Source: Pararhodobacter zhoushanensis (GTDB lineage: Bacteria; Pseudomonadota; Alphaproteobacteria; Rhodobacterales; Rhodobacteraceae). Taken from it: a stretch of DNA of 64,000 nucleotides. The notes under the pieces were generated by a model. The model saw nothing but the letters and a program-made list of their open reading frames with translations. It made no database searches and had not been told where the DNA came from. The stretch covers positions 1 through 64,000 of the forward strand of contig NZ_REEZ01000006.1 of NCBI RefSeq assembly GCF_003990445.1, written 5' to 3'. The translations under genes and the position numbers were made by a program. Positions 63,542-64,000 of the stretch are shown here, in pieces; the first letter of the stretch is position 1; each line of letters opens with the position of its first letter.

Positions 63542-64000
63542 TCAAAGCCCGTTCATTGGCACCTTGATATAGCTCACACCGTTGTCTTCCGGCGGCGGCA
63601 TCTGCCCGGCGCGCATGTTCACCTGTAGCGACGGAATGATCAGACGTGGCATCGCCAGCGTGGAATCCCGTTCCGTACGCATGGACACAAACGCCTCGGC
63701 GGGTTTGCCCGCGCCGACGTGAATGTTGAAAGCTTTCTGTTCGGCAACGGTGGTTTCCCAGGCGTATTCGTCGCGCCCCGGCGCCTTGTAGTCATGACCG
63801 ACAAAGATCCGCGTCGCATCGGGCAGCGCAAGGATCTTCTGGATCGACTCATAGAGCGTCTCGGCCGAGCCACCGGGAAAATCACAGCGTGCCGTGCCGA
63901 AATCGGGCATGAACAGCGTGTCACCGACAAAGGCCGCATCGCCCACCACATAGGTCAGGCAGGCCGGCGTATGCCCCGGCGTGTGCAGCACGTCGCCGCG
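63542..64000 (-). CDS. MBL-fold hydrolase, ETHE1/persulfide dioxygenase-like (5' end cut off)
   Basis: The last 152 codons are visible; the frame continues past the window edge. Visible motifs are LHTPGHTPACL (metal-binding His), FVGDTLFMPDFGTARCDFPG (Asp) and RIFVGHDYKAPG (His), matching the persulfide-dioxygenase branch of metallo-beta-lactamase proteins. In Blh proteins this domain is fused to the TIGR01244 domain; here the two are separate genes with YeeE transporters in between. It should oxidise persulfides to sulfite. The upstream regulator, if any, is outside the window. Confidence 0.88.
   Translation of the reverse strand, partial: RGDVLHTPGHTPACLTYVVGDAAFVGDTLFMPDFGTARCDFPGGSAETLYESIQKILALPDATRIFVGHDYKAPGRDEYAWETTVAEQKAFNIHVGAGKPAEAFVSMRTERDSTLAMPRLIIPSLQVNMRAGQMPPPEDNGVSYIKVPMNGL

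Overview
The window is a GC-rich alphaproteobacterial chromosome segment, most likely from the Rhodobacterales (Rhodobacteraceae or Roseobacter group). The evidence is gene content and order: a hisS-hisZ-hisG operon with short-form HisG, an adenosylcobalamin-dependent ribonucleotide reductase (NrdJ), DUF1489, DUF2161 and DUF2953 proteins, CIRCE-controlled groESL, two GAPDH genes around a methionine aminopeptidase gene, a valine-degradation operon and a split persulfide/YeeE operon. Most genes are intact housekeeping or metabolic genes. Many starts are set by clear Shine-Dalgarno sequences or by ATGA/TGATG overlaps.

Layout. Bases 1-10.9 kb are accessory. They hold an IS256-family element that cuts off a small phage-type HTH gene, a calcineurin-like phosphoesterase, a 1306-residue protein with an N-terminal NACHT/STAND-like NTPase and a C-terminal PD-(D/E)XK nuclease, and a SIR2-HerA pair that matches the known SIR2-HerA (Nezha) anti-phage system. 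This is a defence island. Its right edge is a gene-free stretch with possible transposase debris, then nrdJ. From 11 to 31.4 kb the genes are nrdJ, DUF1489, HAD-hisG-hisZ-hisS, slyX, groESL, a GerW/DUF2953 operon, a PTP-like phosphatase, DUF2161, a ZIP permease, ppaC, an M29 aminopeptidase, a HAD protein, an FMN reductase, an MFS permease, a MaoC-type hydratase and ribF. From 31.4 to 43 kb come small conserved genes, threonine aldolase, gap-map-gap, a large Na+/H+ antiporter with a cyclic-nucleotide-binding-like domain, coaD, a CBS protein and a LysR regulator. From 43 to 50.7 kb are mmsA and the rest of the valine/isobutyrate pathway (acyl-CoA dehydrogenase, 3-hydroxyisobutyryl-CoA hydrolase, mmsB), followed by a Crp/Fnr regulator. 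From 50.8 to 64 kb are an Atm1-like ABC exporter, a LysM envelope protein, a LOG-type enzyme, one unrecognised gene in a small islet, gatB, a lysozyme-like lipoprotein, YbjN, DUF4177 and J-domain proteins, and a sulfur operon that leaves the window.

The most distinctive non-coding signal is a set of palindromic intergenic repeats. One mosaic family (GGATATTT...GCATAAAGTTG inverted repeats plus GC hairpins) occurs at about 13.9, 25.5, 50.8 and 62.1 kb. A second family (TGTCCC...GGGACA) occurs at 22.9 and 55.5 kb. All six loci lie between convergent genes. The two longer convergent gaps that border accessory genes (2.7 kb and 57.3 kb) lack them.

The best candidate for an undescribed system is the STAND-nuclease protein, alone or together with its phosphoesterase and SIR2-HerA neighbours. 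That reading rests on motifs and context only.
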